From positions 2,245,918-2,309,917 of the forward strand of contig LR594585.1 in the NCBI GenBank assembly GCA_901538445.1: a stretch of 64,000 nt of DNA, in the 5' to 3' direction. Below are positions 35,161-44,810 of this stretch, piece after piece. The position numbers and the translations under genes were made by a program. Within the stretch, counting starts at the first letter, position 1. Each line of letters starts with the position of its first letter. A model generated the notes under the pieces. That model did no database searches, was not told the origin of the DNA, and was given only the letters and a program-made list of their open reading frames with translations. This DNA comes from Gemmataceae bacterium. GTDB lineage: Bacteria > Planctomycetota > Planctomycetia > Gemmatales > Gemmataceae.

Positions 35161-36390
35161 ATGCTCCGCTTGCTGCTCGCACCTGCCTTTACACTCGCGC
35201 TCACGGTCACACTCTCGGCCGCCGACTGGCCGCAGTTCCGCGGGCCGAACCGCGACGGCGTCAGCAAGGAGACCGGGCTCCTCAAGACGTGGCCCAAGGA
35301 CGGCCCGGCGAAGCTGTGGCAGGTGAAGGGGCTCGGCCTCGGGTTCGGCACCCCGGCCGTCGCGAGCGGGATGATCTTCGGCATGGGCACCCGCGACGAC
35401 AAGGACGGCGTGTGGGCGCTCAAGGAGGCCGACGGCAGCGAGTTGTGGTTCACGCCGATCGACGAGGCCCGCAAGCCGAACCAGAACAACGGCCCGAGCG
35501 GCACCCCGACGTTCGACAACGGGAAGCTGTACACGATCAGCAGCAAGGGCAAGCTCGCGTGCCTCGACGCGAAGACCGGCAAGGTCGCGTGGCAGACCGA
35601 CTTCGTGAAGGACTTCGGCGGCGGCATCCCCGGCTGGGGGTACTGCGAGTCCCCGCTCATCGACGGCGACAAGCTCGTCTGCACGCCGGGCAAGAAGAAC
35701 GCGATCGTCGCGCTCAACAAGAACACCGGCGAGGTGATCTGGAAGTCGGCGCTGCCGAAGGACGAGGGCGCACAATACTCCTCGGTCCTCGCGACCGAGA
35801 TCGGCGGGCAGCGGCAGTACGTCCAGTTCCTGAAGGGCGGCGTCGTGTCGGTCGGCGCGTCGGACGGCGCGTTCCTGTGGCGGTACGACCACCCGGCCAA
35901 CGGCACCGCGAACTGCTCGATGCCGCTCGTCGCCGACAACATGGTGTTCGCCGCGTCGGCCTACGGCACCGGCGGCGGGATGGCCCTCGTCGAGAAGAAG
36001 GACGACAAGTTCGAGGCGAAGGAGGAGTACTTCGATAAGGCGATGCAGAATCACCACGGCGGCATGGTGCTGGTCGATGGGTACGTGTACGGCACCGGGA
36101 GCAACGCGCTGCGGTGCGTCGAACTCAAGACCGGCAAGGTGATGTGGGAGGAGCGGAAGCCGGGCAAGGGCTCGGTCACGTTCGCCGACGGGATGCTGTA
36201 CTGCCGCAACGAGGGGAGCGGGAAGGTGTTCCTGGTCGAGGCGAACCCGAAGGAGTACGTCGAGAAGGGTGTGCTGACCCAGCCGGACCGGTCGAAGAAC
36301 AGCGCGTGGGCGTACCCCGTGGTCGCCAGCGGCAAGCTGTACCTCCGCGACCAGGACGTGCTCCTGAGCTACGACATTGCGGCGAAGTGA
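35161..36390 (+). CDS. exported PQQ-like beta-propeller protein
   Basis: A 409-residue protein. A signal peptide (LLLAPAFTLALTVTLSA) is followed directly by ADWPQFRGPNRDGVS, the usual opening of planctomycete PQQ-repeat proteins. Blades with tryptophan-docking motifs follow: LWQVKG, VWALKEADGSELWFT, LACLDAKTGKVAWQTD, IVALNKNTGEVIWKS and LRCVELKTGKVMWEE. The fold is a 7- or 8-bladed propeller in the periplasm. Relatives are BamB-like scaffolds or quinoprotein dehydrogenases. No cofactor-binding motif clear enough to choose was seen. It ends 12 bases before the next start, so the two share a transcript. Confidence 0.87.
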   Translation: MLRLLLAPAFTLALTVTLSAADWPQFRGPNRDGVSKETGLLKTWPKDGPAKLWQVKGLGLGFGTPAVASGMIFGMGTRDDKDGVWALKEADGSELWFTPIDEARKPNQNNGPSGTPTFDNGKLYTISSKGKLACLDAKTGKVAWQTDFVKDFGGGIPGWGYCESPLIDGDKLVCTPGKKNAIVALNKNTGEVIWKSALPKDEGAQYSSVLATEIGGQRQYVQFLKGGVVSVGASDGAFLWRYDHPANGTANCSMPLVADNMVFAASAYGTGGGMALVEKKDDKFEAKEEYFDKAMQNHHGGMVLVDGYVYGTGSNALRCVELKTGKVMWEERKPGKGSVTFADGMLYCRNEGSGKVFLVEANPKEYVEKGVLTQPDRSKNSAWAYPVVASGKLYLRDQDVLLSYDIAAK

Positions 36391-36402
36391 GGAGTCGAAC
36401 CG

Positions 36403-37962
36403 ATGACCACGCCCGCCGTTGACCGAGTGGTTCGCAGCGCCCGCCGGCGGTTGGCGGCGCAGCGGTTCGTCGATGCGCTGGTCGCGGGCGCTGTCGTCGC
36501 GCTCGCGGTCGGCGTCGCGTGGGCGCTGGTCGAGCCGGGCCGGTGGTGGGTTGCGGCCCCGCTCCTCGGCATCGCCGCACTGGTGGCCGCGGTCGCCACG
36601 GCACGGCGCTACCCCACGCGGACCGCGGCAGCTCTCGAACTCGACGCGCGGTTCGGCCTCCACGAGCGCGTCACGGCCGCGGCCGAGGTCGGGCCGGGAA
36701 GCTCTGACGTGTCGCGGGCGGTTCTCGCCGACGCCGAGACTCACGCGGCCGGCATCCGTGTCGCCGACAAGTTCCCGCTGCGCCTCCCGCGGTCGGCGCG
36801 GCACGCTGCGGCGCTCGCGGGTGTCCTTGCGGTGCTGGCGTTCGTGTGGCACCCGGTCACCGACACCAGACTCTTCAACGAGAACGGAACGAAGCCGGCC
36901 GACCTCGCGAAGAAGACGAACGACCCCGTGGTACCGCCGATGCCGCTCGCGCAGCCGAAGCCGCCTGCCCCGACGCCCGACAAGCCGAGTTCCGAGAAAG
37001 TCGCGGCGATCCGGGCCGAACTCGACCGGCTCGAACGCGAGGCGAAGGCGAAGCAGGCGGCTACGCCGCAGTGGGCCGCCGACGTCACCGCCGCCGAGGA
37101 CGCCGCACGGGCCGCCGAGCGCGAGTCGCTCGACCGCCTCGCCCGCATGGAGTCGCAGCTCAAGCAGCTCGACGCGCCGGCGGCGAAGGCGGAAGAGTTC
37201 AAGCAACCCGGCGTGCGCGATACGGCGCACGCGCTCGCGAAGGGGGATCTCGCCAAGGCCGAGCAAGCCCTCAACGAACTCGCGAAGAGGGCCGCCGCGA
37301 ACCCCGGCGACCCGGAGCTGCGCAAAGAGTTGGAGAAGCTCCGTGACGCCGTGCGCAAGGCCGGCGAGAACGCCGCGACGCGCGAGAAGCTGGAGCAACT
37401 CATCGAGCAGGCAAAGAAGGAGGGCCGCGACGCGAGCGGCCTGGAGCAGGAACTCGAACGCGCGAAGGCCGAGCGGTCACAACCCTTGAAGGATCTCGCC
37501 GAGAAGCTCGACGGGGCCGCGAATCAACTGGAGAAGGGCGACGGCACCGAGGCGGCGAAGCAGCTCGAGGGCGCGGCCGAGCGGGTCGGCGAGATCGGCC
37601 AGGAGGCGCAGGCCGCCGGCGAGGCGCAGGCCCAGGCCGAGCGCGCCGGGAAGCTCCGCACCGACGCCCAGACGCCGGGCGGCGACGCCGGGCAGGCGGC
37701 CGGCCAGCGGCCGGACGGGAAGGGCGGCGACACCGCTCAACGCGACGTCCGCGTGCGGGTGCCGTTCACCGACCCCAAGGGGCAGAAGACGCCGGCCGGC
37801 AGCGGCGACTTCGGCAACGCCTTCACGACGACCGACCCGGCCAAACTCGCCCCGGCGATCCGCGACGCGGCCCGCTCCGCCCCGGCCGCCGTCGCCGGCC
37901 AGCCCCTCACCCCCGCCGACCGCGCCGCCGTCCGAGAGTTCTTCGAGCGCCTCGGTCGGTGA
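36403..37962 (+). CDS. membrane protein with long charged coiled-coil region (DUF4175-like)
   Basis: A 519-residue protein. Two hydrophobic segments near the N terminus (~25-65: VDALVAGAVVALAVGVAWAL and APLLGIAALVAAVAT) and a third at ~125-145 (AALAGVLAVLAFVW) anchor it. From residue ~175 onward it is alanine/glutamate/lysine-rich and largely helical (EKVAAIRAELDRLEREAKAK, EELAK/ALNELAKRAA blocks). It ends with a conserved-looking VPFTDPKGQKTPAG...RAAVREFFERLGR. The arrangement recalls DUF4175 proteins found beside BatA/BatB-type membrane genes in planctomycetes, but that is tentative. GGAG precedes the ATG. Last gene of the run from 33770. Confidence 0.7.
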   Translation: MTTPAVDRVVRSARRRLAAQRFVDALVAGAVVALAVGVAWALVEPGRWWVAAPLLGIAALVAAVATARRYPTRTAAALELDARFGLHERVTAAAEVGPGSSDVSRAVLADAETHAAGIRVADKFPLRLPRSARHAAALAGVLAVLAFVWHPVTDTRLFNENGTKPADLAKKTNDPVVPPMPLAQPKPPAPTPDKPSSEKVAAIRAELDRLEREAKAKQAATPQWAADVTAAEDAARAAERESLDRLARMESQLKQLDAPAAKAEEFKQPGVRDTAHALAKGDLAKAEQALNELAKRAAANPGDPELRKELEKLRDAVRKAGENAATREKLEQLIEQAKKEGRDASGLEQELERAKAERSQPLKDLAEKLDGAANQLEKGDGTEAAKQLEGAAERVGEIGQEAQAAGEAQAQAERAGKLRTDAQTPGGDAGQAAGQRPDGKGGDTAQRDVRVRVPFTDPKGQKTPAGSGDFGNAFTTTDPAKLAPAIRDAARSAPAAVAGQPLTPADRAAVREFFERLGR

Positions 37963-38060
37963 GTCCTCAAGTCCTCAAGTCGTCACGTCGGATTCCGCCC
38001 GTGTCGGTGGTCCGCACGGACTTTCGACTTGAAGACCTGACAACCTGAGGACTTGAAGAC
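37963..38060. repeat. inverted repeat between the coiled-coil gene and acnA
   Basis: GTCCTCAAGTCCTCAAGTCG (37965) and the opposite-strand GACTTGAAGACCTGACAACC...GAGGACTTGAAGAC (to 38060) pair imperfectly. Each side contains a short direct repeat of CCTCAAGT or its complement. Confidence 0.72.
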
Positions 38061-38120
38061 GCCGCCCGGGCGGCAACAATACCCTCATATCGCCTCTCTT
38101 CACCGCCCCGGGTTCCCACG

Positions 38121-40862
38121 ATGCCCAACAGCTTCAACAGCGTTTCCATTCTCACCGTCAACGGCAAGCCGTACACGATCCACAAGCTGTCGGCCGTCGA
38201 GAAGGAGCACCCGCAGGCCAAGAAGCTCCCGTTCTCGCTCAAGATCCTCCTCGAGAACCTGCTCCGCAACGAGAACGACCTGAGCGTCAGCAAGGCGCAC
38301 ATCGACGCGCTGGCGCTGTGGAACCCGAAGGCCGAGCCGGTCACCGAGGTCGCGTACACCCCGGCCCGCGTGCTCATGCAGGACTTCACCGGCGTGCCGT
38401 GCGTCGTGGACCTCGCCGCGATGCGCGACGCCATGAAGGCGCTCGGCGGCGACCCGTCGCGGATCAACCCGCTCGTCCCCGTCGAACTCGTCATCGACCA
38501 CTCGGTCCAGGTGGACGAGTACGGCACCGCCGATTCCGAGCGGGACAACGTCAAGCTCGAGTACGCCCGCAACGAGGAGCGGTACACGTTCCTCCGGTGG
38601 GGCCAGACGGCGTTCAACAACTTCAAGGTCGTCCCGCCCGGCACCGGCATCTGCCACCAGGTGAACCTGGAGTTCCTCGCGCGGTGCGTGTTCGTGGACC
38701 CGAAGGGCCAGGCGTACCCGGACACGCTCGTCGGCACCGACAGCCACACCACGATGATCAACGGCCTCGGCGTGCTCGGCTGGGGCGTCGGCGGGATCGA
38801 GGCCGAGGCCGCGATGCTCGGCCAGCCGGTGTCGATGCTCATCCCGCAGGTGATCGGGTTCAAGCTGTCCGGCAAGCTGAAAGAAGGCGCGACCGCGACC
38901 GACCTGGTCCTCACCGTCACGCAGATGCTCCGCAAGAAGGGCGTGGTCGGGAAGTTCGTCGAGTTCTTCGGGCCGGGGCTGGCGCAGCTCCCGCTCGCCG
39001 ACCGGGCGACGATCGCGAACATGGCCCCCGAGTACGGGGCGACGTGCGGCATCTTCCCGGTCGACGCCGAGACGCTCCGGTTCCTCGCCAACTCCGGCCG
39101 GCCGGCGGAGCTGGTGGCGCTCGTCGAGGCGTACTACAAGGAGCAGGGGCTGTTCCACGACGCGAACACCCCCGAGGCGGCGTACACCGACACGCTCGAA
39201 CTCGACCTCGCGACCGTCGAGCCGAGCATGGCCGGCCCGGCCCGCCCGCAGGACCGGGTGCTGCTCAAAGACATGAAGAAGGGGTTCGCCGACGCGCTGC
39301 CGAAGCTCAAGGCGGCCGCCAAGCCGAAGGCCGCGCCGGCCGCGCTGCCGATGGCCCCCGCGGCGTCCGGCCCGTTCGGCGTCAAGGAGCACCCGCCCGA
39401 GCCCGAGGTGGCCCCGGGCTCGCTCTCCGACGGCTCGGTCGTCATCGCCGCGATCACGAGCTGCACGAACACGTCGAACCCGTCGGTCATGGTCGCCGCA
39501 GGCATCGTTGCCAAGAAGGCCGCGGCCCGCGGGCTGAGCACCAAGCCGTGGGTGAAGACGAGCCTCGCCCCGGGGTCGCAGGTGGTCACCGACTACCTCA
39601 CCGACTCGGGGCTGATCGGGCCGCTCAACCAGCTCCGGTTCAACGTCGTCGGGTACGGCTGCACGACGTGCATCGGCAACTCCGGGCCGCTGCCGGCCGC
39701 GGTGTCGAAGGAGATCGGCGAGCACGGGCTGGTGGTCTCGGCGGTGCTGTCCGGGAACCGGAACTTCGAGGGCCGCGTCCACCCCGAGGTGCGGGCCAAC
39801 TACCTCGCGTCGCCCCCGCTGGTCGTCGCCTACGCCCTCGCCGGCCGCGTGGACATCGACTGGGAGACCGAGCCGGTCGGCACCGGGGCCGACGGCCAGC
39901 CGGTGTTCCTCCGCGACATCTGGCCGACGCACGACGAGGTGCAGGAGGTCATCGGCAGGTCGCTCAAGGAGGAGTCGTTCAAGCGGATCTACGGGTCGGT
40001 GTACGAGGGCGACGCGAGCTGGAAGGCGCTGCGGGTGCCGACCGGCGACCTGTACGCCTGGGAGGCCAGCTCGACGTACATCGCCAACCCGCCGTACTTC
40101 CGCGGGATGACGACCGCGCTGCCCCCGGTCCACGAGATCACCGGGGCGCGGGTGCTGGCGCTGCTGGGCGACAGCATCACCACCGACCACATCTCGCCGG
40201 CCGGCAACATCAAGAAGGACTCGCCGGCCGGGGCGTACCTGCTGTCGCACGCGGTCGAGCAGAAGGACTTCAACCAGTACGGGGCGCGCCGCGGGCACCA
40301 CGAGGTGATGATGCGCGGCACGTTCGCCAACGTGCGGCTGAAGAACCTGCTCGTGCCCGGCGTCGAGGGCGGGTTCACCCGGCACCTCCCGGACGGCCCG
40401 GTGACGAGCATCTACGAGGCGTCGATGGCGTACCAGAAGGACGGCGTGCCGCTGGTCATCCTCGCCGGCAAGGAGTACGGCTCCGGGTCGAGCCGCGACT
40501 GGGCCGCGAAGGGCACGAACCTGCTCGGCGTGAAGGCGGTGATCGCCGAGAGCTACGAGCGGATCCACCGCAGCAACCTCGTCGGCATGGGGGTGCTGCC
40601 GCTCCAGTTCCGGCCGGGCGAGAGCGCCGCGAGCCACGGGCTGACCGGCGAGGAGGTGTTCGACATCGCCGGCCTGGTGGACGGGCTGAAGAAGAACTTC
40701 TCCGGCGCGTCGAAGGAACTGGACGTGACCGCGAAGCGGGCCGACGGCACCGACGTGGCGTTCAAGGCCGTGTGCCGCATCGACACCCCGCAGGAGGTCC
40801 ACTACTACCTCAACGGCGGCATCCTGCCGTACGTGCTGCGGCAGCTCCTCGCGGGGAAGTGA
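38121..40862 (+). CDS. acnA: aconitate hydratase AcnA
   Basis: A 913-residue aconitase of the AcnA/IRP1 type, interconverting citrate and isocitrate in the TCA cycle. The [4Fe-4S] ligands are visible in [15 protein letters not shown] and in [13 protein letters not shown]. Substrate residues occur in [22 protein letters not shown]. The swivel domain with [16 protein letters not shown] and [21 protein letters not shown] is complete. An alanine/lysine-rich insert sits at ~390-430 ([14 protein letters not shown]). Length and order match the family. The ATG at 38121 follows the previous stop by 158 bases containing an inverted repeat. Cytoplasmic. Confidence 0.95.
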   Translation: MPNSFNSVSILTVNGKPYTIHKLSAVEKEHPQAKKLPFSLKILLENLLRNENDLSVSKAHIDALALWNPKAEPVTEVAYTPARVLMQDFTGVPCVVDLAAMRDAMKALGGDPSRINPLVPVELVIDHSVQVDEYGTADSERDNVKLEYARNEERYTFLRWGQTAFNNFKVVPPGTGICHQVNLEFLARCVFVDPKGQAYPDTLVGTDSHTTMINGLGVLGWGVGGIEAEAAMLGQPVSMLIPQVIGFKLSGKLKEGATATDLVLTVTQMLRKKGVVGKFVEFFGPGLAQLPLADRATIANMAPEYGATCGIFPVDAETLRFLANSGRPAELVALVEAYYKEQGLFHDANTPEAAYTDTLELDLATVEPSMAGPARPQDRVLLKDMKKGFADALPKLKAAAKPKAAPAALPMAPAASGPFGVKEHPPEPEVAPGSLSDGSVVIAAITSCTNTSNPSVMVAAGIVAKKAAARGLSTKPWVKTSLAPGSQVVTDYLTDSGLIGPLNQLRFNVVGYGCTTCIGNSGPLPAAVSKEIGEHGLVVSAVLSGNRNFEGRVHPEVRANYLASPPLVVAYALAGRVDIDWETEPVGTGADGQPVFLRDIWPTHDEVQEVIGRSLKEESFKRIYGSVYEGDASWKALRVPTGDLYAWEASSTYIANPPYFRGMTTALPPVHEITGARVLALLGDSITTDHISPAGNIKKDSPAGAYLLSHAVEQKDFNQYGARRGHHEVMMRGTFANVRLKNLLVPGVEGGFTRHLPDGPVTSIYEASMAYQKDGVPLVILAGKEYGSGSSRDWAAKGTNLLGVKAVIAESYERIHRSNLVGMGVLPLQFRPGESAASHGLTGEEVFDIAGLVDGLKKNFSGASKELDVTAKRADGTDVAFKAVCRIDTPQEVHYYLNGGILPYVLRQLLAGK

Positions 40863-40983
40863 CGAACGGTGGGTGCGGTGACCCTGACGGTGAGGCTCGG
40901 GGCCCCGGAACTCGGCCCGCCGCGGGCACCGGGGAAGTGAGAGACCGAGTACGAGGCGTTGCCGCGCCTGCTGCCCGGCCCGT

Positions 40984-41378
40984 TGCCCAACGGCGCACCG
41001 GGCAGCCCCACGGGATCCGGTGTCGTGTCCCACGTGCCCCATGCCCCTCGGCGCGCCCGGGCAAGAATCCGACATGGTGTCGGGCCGCGCCGTGCGGTAC
41101 TGTGGGTTCGTGGGGTGCGGGAGCCCTTTCTTCTGACGAGCGGCGGTTTGGTTCTGGAGAGTTGGGCGTGGTTCTGGAGAGTTTCCGTTGATTCTGAGGA
41201 GTTCGGGCTGATTCTGGAGAGTTTTCGTTGGTTCTGGAGACCCCACCCCCCACTTCGCCCAGAACCATTTCGCATCCCACCCCCTTTCCGCACGAGCGCG
41301 CCCGAAGCGCCGCGAGTCGCCACCGCCACCGGTCGGTGTGAGGCCGGGCGTGGCCGCCTCCTCACACCCGGCTCCGGA
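40984..41378. repeat. non-coding element, copy A (about 395 bp)
   Basis: It is nearly identical, in opposite orientation, to 47191-47587. It runs from CGGCGCACCGGGCAGCCCCA through a GACATGGTGTCGGGCCGC stretch and the 20-bp phased array. A terminal palindrome follows (GGTTCTGGAGACC ... CCAGAACC), and a tail ends CACACCCGGCTCCGG. It lies in the 665-bp gap between acnA and the flippase-like gene. No open frame here has coding character, and the 20-bp period would break a reading frame. Confidence 0.88.
41151..41250 (+). repeat. five-unit 20-bp phased tandem array in copy A
   Basis: The words GTTCTGGAGA, GTTCTGGAGA, ATTCTGAGGA, ATTCTGGAGA and GTTCTGGAGA start at 41151, 41171, 41191, 41211 and 41231, exactly 20 bases apart. 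The intervening ten bases vary. The last unit runs into GACCCCACCCCCCACTTCGC and the CCAGAACC complement, which can form a hairpin. Confidence 0.92.
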
Positions 41379-41527
41379 AGCACCGGACCCACGCGGTCCG
41401 GTAACACGTCCCCCACTTCCCCAATTACACCCACGTTGGTGCCGGGTCGGTTCGGCTGGACGGAACCGCGGCGAACCCGCACAATGCGCCGGTCCGTCGA
41501 GCCGACGAACCGAGGAGAGGGAACGCA

Positions 41528-42631
41528 GTGAACAAGCACGCCGGCGCGTGGGTCAAGGGCCTGGCCAAGTACGGGATCGGCATCGGCCTGCTCGCGTACA
41601 TCCTCCGCACCAACTGGGACCCGAAAGGCACTTCGCCGGGCATCAGCGGGCTCGTCCAGCAGACGCCCGACGCCCTCGCGTTCGTGGCCCTGGCGCTCCT
41701 CGCCATCGCGGCCGTTTGCATCCAGTTCTATCGGTGGTTCGTGCTCGTGCGGGCGCTCGACCTGCCGTTCACCGTCGGCGGCGCGTTCCGCCTCGGGCTC
41801 GTCGGCGCGTTCTACAACGCCTTCCTCCCCGGCTCGGTGGGCGGCGACCTCGTGAAGGCGTTCTTCATCGCCCGCGACACCCCCGGGCGACGCGCGTCGG
41901 CCGTCGCGACGGTCATCGCCGACCGGCTCGTCGGCCTGTTCGGGCTCATCTGGTTCTCGGCCGCGTTCGGCGGCGCGTACTGGCTCTCCGGCGACGCCCG
42001 CATCGCGGACAACGACTACATGCGGAAGATCGTGGTCGCGTGCGCCGGCCTCACGGCCGGGACGGTCGCGGTGTGGGGCGCGATGGGGTTCCTGCCGCGG
42101 AGCCGGGCCGACAAGTTCGCGGGCCGGCTCAAGCGCGTCCCCAAGCTCGGGGCGACGCTCGCCGAGGTGTGGTACGCGGTGTGGACGTACCGGCAGCGGC
42201 CGAAGGTGATCTACCTCGCGGTGGCGATGACCGCCGCGGTCCACCTCGGGTTCGTGCTGATGTTCCACCTGGCGGTGCGGGTGTTCCCGGCCGTGGACCC
42301 GGCGACCCTGGCCGAGCACTTCGTGGTCGCGCCGATCGGGTACATCGCGCAGGCGTTCTTCCCGGCCCCGGGCGGGCTGGGCGGCGGCGAGTTCATCTTC
42401 GGGTACCTGTACACGCTGCTGGGCCGGCCCGAGGCGACGGGCGTAGTGGGCCGGCTGACGATGCGGGTCGCCGAGTGGGGCATCGGGCTCGTCGGACTGG
42501 TCGTGTTCCTGCGGATGAAGGCGCACCACGAGCTGCCGGACGAGGAGCCCGAAATCACCGCCGGCGACGTGCCGATGGGACCGGTGGAGCGATCGACCGC
42601 GGCCGCCCCGACGGGCGGCGCGGCCGGGTAG
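41528..42631 (+). CDS. flippase-like integral membrane protein (LPG synthase N-terminal/UPF0104 family)
   Basis: A 367-residue membrane protein with about eight hydrophobic segments. The family block is visible as GLVGAFYNAFLPGSVGGDLVKAFFIARD and FFPAPGGLGGGEFIFG, seen in their key glycines and prolines. This is the lysylphosphatidylglycerol synthase TM/flippase-like domain. Without the C-terminal catalytic domain of MprF, such proteins are believed to flip or transport lipid-linked molecules, but few have been characterised. GTG start at 41528, with GAGGAGAGGG as a strong ribosome-binding sequence. It converges with pgsA, whose end is 47 bases downstream. Confidence 0.85.
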   Translation: MNKHAGAWVKGLAKYGIGIGLLAYILRTNWDPKGTSPGISGLVQQTPDALAFVALALLAIAAVCIQFYRWFVLVRALDLPFTVGGAFRLGLVGAFYNAFLPGSVGGDLVKAFFIARDTPGRRASAVATVIADRLVGLFGLIWFSAAFGGAYWLSGDARIADNDYMRKIVVACAGLTAGTVAVWGAMGFLPRSRADKFAGRLKRVPKLGATLAEVWYAVWTYRQRPKVIYLAVAMTAAVHLGFVLMFHLAVRVFPAVDPATLAEHFVVAPIGYIAQAFFPAPGGLGGGEFIFGYLYTLLGRPEATGVVGRLTMRVAEWGIGLVGLVVFLRMKAHHELPDEEPEITAGDVPMGPVERSTAAAPTGGAAG

Positions 42632-42678
42632 GCGACCGCAGTGGATCGCGGTGACCCGCATCCGTTCCGGAGCCGCCC

Positions 42679-43272
42679 TCACTTCAGCAGCCGCACGGCC
42701 TTCACGAGGTACTGGAGGCCGCTGCCGATCGTCGCCAGGATCATCGCCCACACCAGCGCGTCCTGCGCCGGCTCCAGCACCGCCAGCGCGCCGGCCGCTC
42801 CGGCGCAGCCCCGCAGCCCGAGGATCAGGTACACGCCGATCAGCACGGCGCACTGGAGCCCCATCTTCAGCTTGCCAAACCAGTCGGCCCCGAACTTCTG
42901 CCCGGTCGCCTCGACGATCCCGCGGACCCCGGTGACGACCAGCTCGCGGCTCACCACGACCACCACCATCCACGGGACGATGCCGGACAGCGGGACCGGG
43001 ATCAGGTACACGAACGCGCCGCACACGAGCACCTTGTCGGTGAGCGGGTCGAGGGCGCGGCCGATGAGCGACAGCGGCCCGTACCGCCGGGCCCACCACC
43101 CGTCGAGCCAGTCGGTGACGCACGCGACGGCGAACGTGGCGAGCGCCGCGAACCACGCGGCGTGGACCGTGCAGGTGAACACGACGACCGCCAGCGGGAT
43201 GCGGGCGAGCGACAGTGCGTTCGGCACGTTCAGGAGCGGGTCGTGCGGGGGGGCTGGCGGGGGCGCGGTCAT
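42679..43272 (-). CDS. pgsA: CDP-diacylglycerol-glycerol-3-phosphate 3-phosphatidyltransferase
   Basis: A 197-residue integral membrane enzyme that makes phosphatidylglycerophosphate, the first committed step to phosphatidylglycerol. The CDP-alcohol phosphatidyltransferase signature is complete: DWLDGWWARRYG...GRALDPLTDK (D-x2-D-G-x2-A-R-x8-G-x3-D-x3-D). NVPNALSLARIPLA at the N terminus and about five hydrophobic segments agree with PgsA. The family also contains other phospholipid synthases, so the exact substrate is inferred. The start at 43272 (MTAPPP) is the simplest; an in-frame ATG at 43293 is possible. Confidence 0.87.
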   Translation of the reverse strand: MTAPPPAPPHDPLLNVPNALSLARIPLAVVVFTCTVHAAWFAALATFAVACVTDWLDGWWARRYGPLSLIGRALDPLTDKVLVCGAFVYLIPVPLSGIVPWMVVVVVSRELVVTGVRGIVEATGQKFGADWFGKLKMGLQCAVLIGVYLILGLRGCAGAAGALAVLEPAQDALVWAMILATIGSGLQYLVKAVRLLK

Positions 43273-43278
43273 GTGGGG

Positions 43279-43330
43279 GTTCGCACAACGCAACGGCGGA
43301 CGGGACGGCGTACCCGTTCATTGTGCGAAC
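43279..43330. repeat. spaced inverted repeat in the pgsA leader
   Basis: GTTCGCACAA (43279-43288) and TTGTGCGAAC (43321-43330) are perfect 10-base arms 32 bases apart, just before the pgsA start. It could be an mRNA stem or a protein-binding site. Confidence 0.55.
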
Positions 43331-43419
43331 GCCGCGGGAAACGGCAGTGGGGGCCGGCGACTCGATCGGCGGGCCGGGGGTGCTCGGGAGCTGGGCGGGT
43401 CGTCGGACCCGGGCGCGGA

Positions 43420-44610
43420 TCACGGCTTCTTCGGGGCGTCCTGCGTGTTCTCGGGGGTGTACCGGTAGTACACCTCCAGCGTCAGCAGGCTCACGCACGT
43501 GGTCCCGAGCCGGCCGCAGTTCTGGCCGATCCACTCGTTCGACGGGTCCCAGCTCCCGCGGTCGGCCCGGGTGCGGTTCTGGACCTTGATGAGCCAGTCG
43601 GGCATTCCGCCGGTTCGGGTGCCGTCGGGCCGGGCCGGGCCCTCGTTCCAGTCCCGCCACTCGGCCCCGCCGTGGAACCGCACCACCTGGGTCGCGTAAT
43701 AGTAGTAGTACAGGTCGACCGACGGCCCGCTCTGGGGCGCGGGCGCGCGGCGCATCAGCCCCTTCGTGCCTTCGGCGAAGCCGGGGGTCTTGGCCCGCCA
43801 GTCGTCGATGTAGTACCGACTCAAGAGCCCGATCGCGGTGAGCGCCGTGGCCGGGGCCGCGCCTCCGCTGGTGGTGTACCCGTAGGCCGCCTTGGTCCGC
43901 CCGGCCCCGGCGGCGTCCAGGAACGCGACCGCCTTCTTGATCGCCTTGTCGTCCACGCTCAGCCCGGCGAGTTGGCCGGCGTGCAGCGCCTGCACCTGCC
44001 ACCCGACGATGGACGTGTCACCGACGCTGCCGGCCTGGTAGCCCCAGCTCCCGTTTGCCCCCTGTCCCCGCTGAATGTAATCGAGCGCCCGCTGCGCCGG
44101 CTCCTTGAGCGCAGGGTCCTGCGTCATGCCGTAGGCCTCGCAGAGCGCCACCGTGGCGATCCCCTGGCCGTACATGTCTGGCGCGCCCTTGAAGTGGCCC
44201 GCGGCCGGCCCCTGCCCGTCCTCCAAGTTCTTGACGAGCCAGTCGAGCCCGGCGCGAACGGTCTGCTTGTACCGGCCCTCCTTGTGCGACTGCCCGGCCC
44301 CGAGGAACGCGAGCACCGCCATCCCGGTCGCCGGCGCGGTGTCGGCGGTCCGCCCCTGGTCGTACACCCATCCGCCGTCGGGCTTCTGGACCTGGGTGAG
44401 CCACGCGAGGCCGAGCATCACCGCCTCCTCGCCCTCCTCGCTGCCGCCGAAGTCCTTGAGCAACCGCTTCCGGGTCGCACCCGAGCGGTCGATCCCCTTC
44501 TTCGGCTCGACCTTCGGGGCGGCGGGGGCTTGCGCCTGCGCGTCGGGGACCGCAGCCGTGAGGGCCGCGGCTCCGGCGAACAGCGAGGCGAGAATGGCGG
44601 GTCGAAGCAC
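43420..44610 (-). CDS. secreted prenyltransferase/squalene-oxidase repeat protein
   Basis: A 396-residue exported protein with an alpha/alpha-barrel repeat. The signal peptide is ILASLFAGAAALTAAVPDAQA. The repeats show DGGWVYDQG, ALCEAYGMTQD, NGSWGYQAG, TSIVGWQVQALHAG and RGSWDPSNEW, the QW-like features of squalene-cyclase/prenyltransferase barrels. The DxDD catalytic motif of true cyclases was not found, and the protein is predicted to be outside the cytoplasm. It is probably not a terpene cyclase, as in many planctomycete relatives. The GTG start at 44610 is backed by a promoter just upstream; a longer frame would begin before that promoter. Confidence 0.82.
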   Translation of the reverse strand: MLRPAILASLFAGAAALTAAVPDAQAQAPAAPKVEPKKGIDRSGATRKRLLKDFGGSEEGEEAVMLGLAWLTQVQKPDGGWVYDQGRTADTAPATGMAVLAFLGAGQSHKEGRYKQTVRAGLDWLVKNLEDGQGPAAGHFKGAPDMYGQGIATVALCEAYGMTQDPALKEPAQRALDYIQRGQGANGSWGYQAGSVGDTSIVGWQVQALHAGQLAGLSVDDKAIKKAVAFLDAAGAGRTKAAYGYTTSGGAAPATALTAIGLLSRYYIDDWRAKTPGFAEGTKGLMRRAPAPQSGPSVDLYYYYYATQVVRFHGGAEWRDWNEGPARPDGTRTGGMPDWLIKVQNRTRADRGSWDPSNEWIGQNCGRLGTTCVSLLTLEVYYRYTPENTQDAPKKP

Positions 44611-44641
44611 GTGCGGCCCCCGGCGGATAAGTGGAACGTGC

Positions 44642-44671
44642 AGTGTAGCTGGCCGGTCGGGCGCGCTGCAA
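44642..44671 (-). promoter_or_regulatory. sigma-70-like promoter for the prenyltransferase-repeat gene
   Basis: Read on the minus strand: -35 TTGCAG (44671-44666), an 18-base spacer, -10 TACACT (44647-44642). Transcription would begin near 44636, 26 bases before the GTG start, which excludes in-frame starts further upstream. Confidence 0.6.
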
Positions 44672-44810
44672 GCGGCGCGTCGCGAGACGGATTTGTAACT
44701 TTCCACGTGCCCGCAAGCCGTCCGGGGTGATGGATCGTCTGATTGGTGGTTGCGGAGCCGAACTCGGTCGGGTCGGCTCGCGGCGGCACCAATTCAACAA
44801 GGGGAAGACA

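Noticed and set aside
38100-41246. Very long minus-strand open frame (1048 codons) opposite acnA
   Set aside because: It is the mirror of a clear aconitase. Its product is Arg/Gly/Asp-rich and of low complexity, with no recognisable motif, as expected from reading antisense through a GC-rich gene.
41151-41250. The 20-bp phased array as a CRISPR array
   Set aside because: The repeat word is ~10 bases, with ~10 variable bases between units. CRISPR repeats and spacers are each about 25-40 bases. No cas gene is present in the window.
40805-44002. Long minus-strand open frame (1065 codons) crossing acnA, copy A, the flippase-like gene and pgsA
   Set aside because: It crosses several well-supported genes in the wrong frame, and its composition is that of antisense translation.
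43420-44610. Functional squalene-hopene cyclase
   Set aside because: The DxDD catalytic motif was not found and a signal peptide is present. Only the barrel-repeat features are shared.
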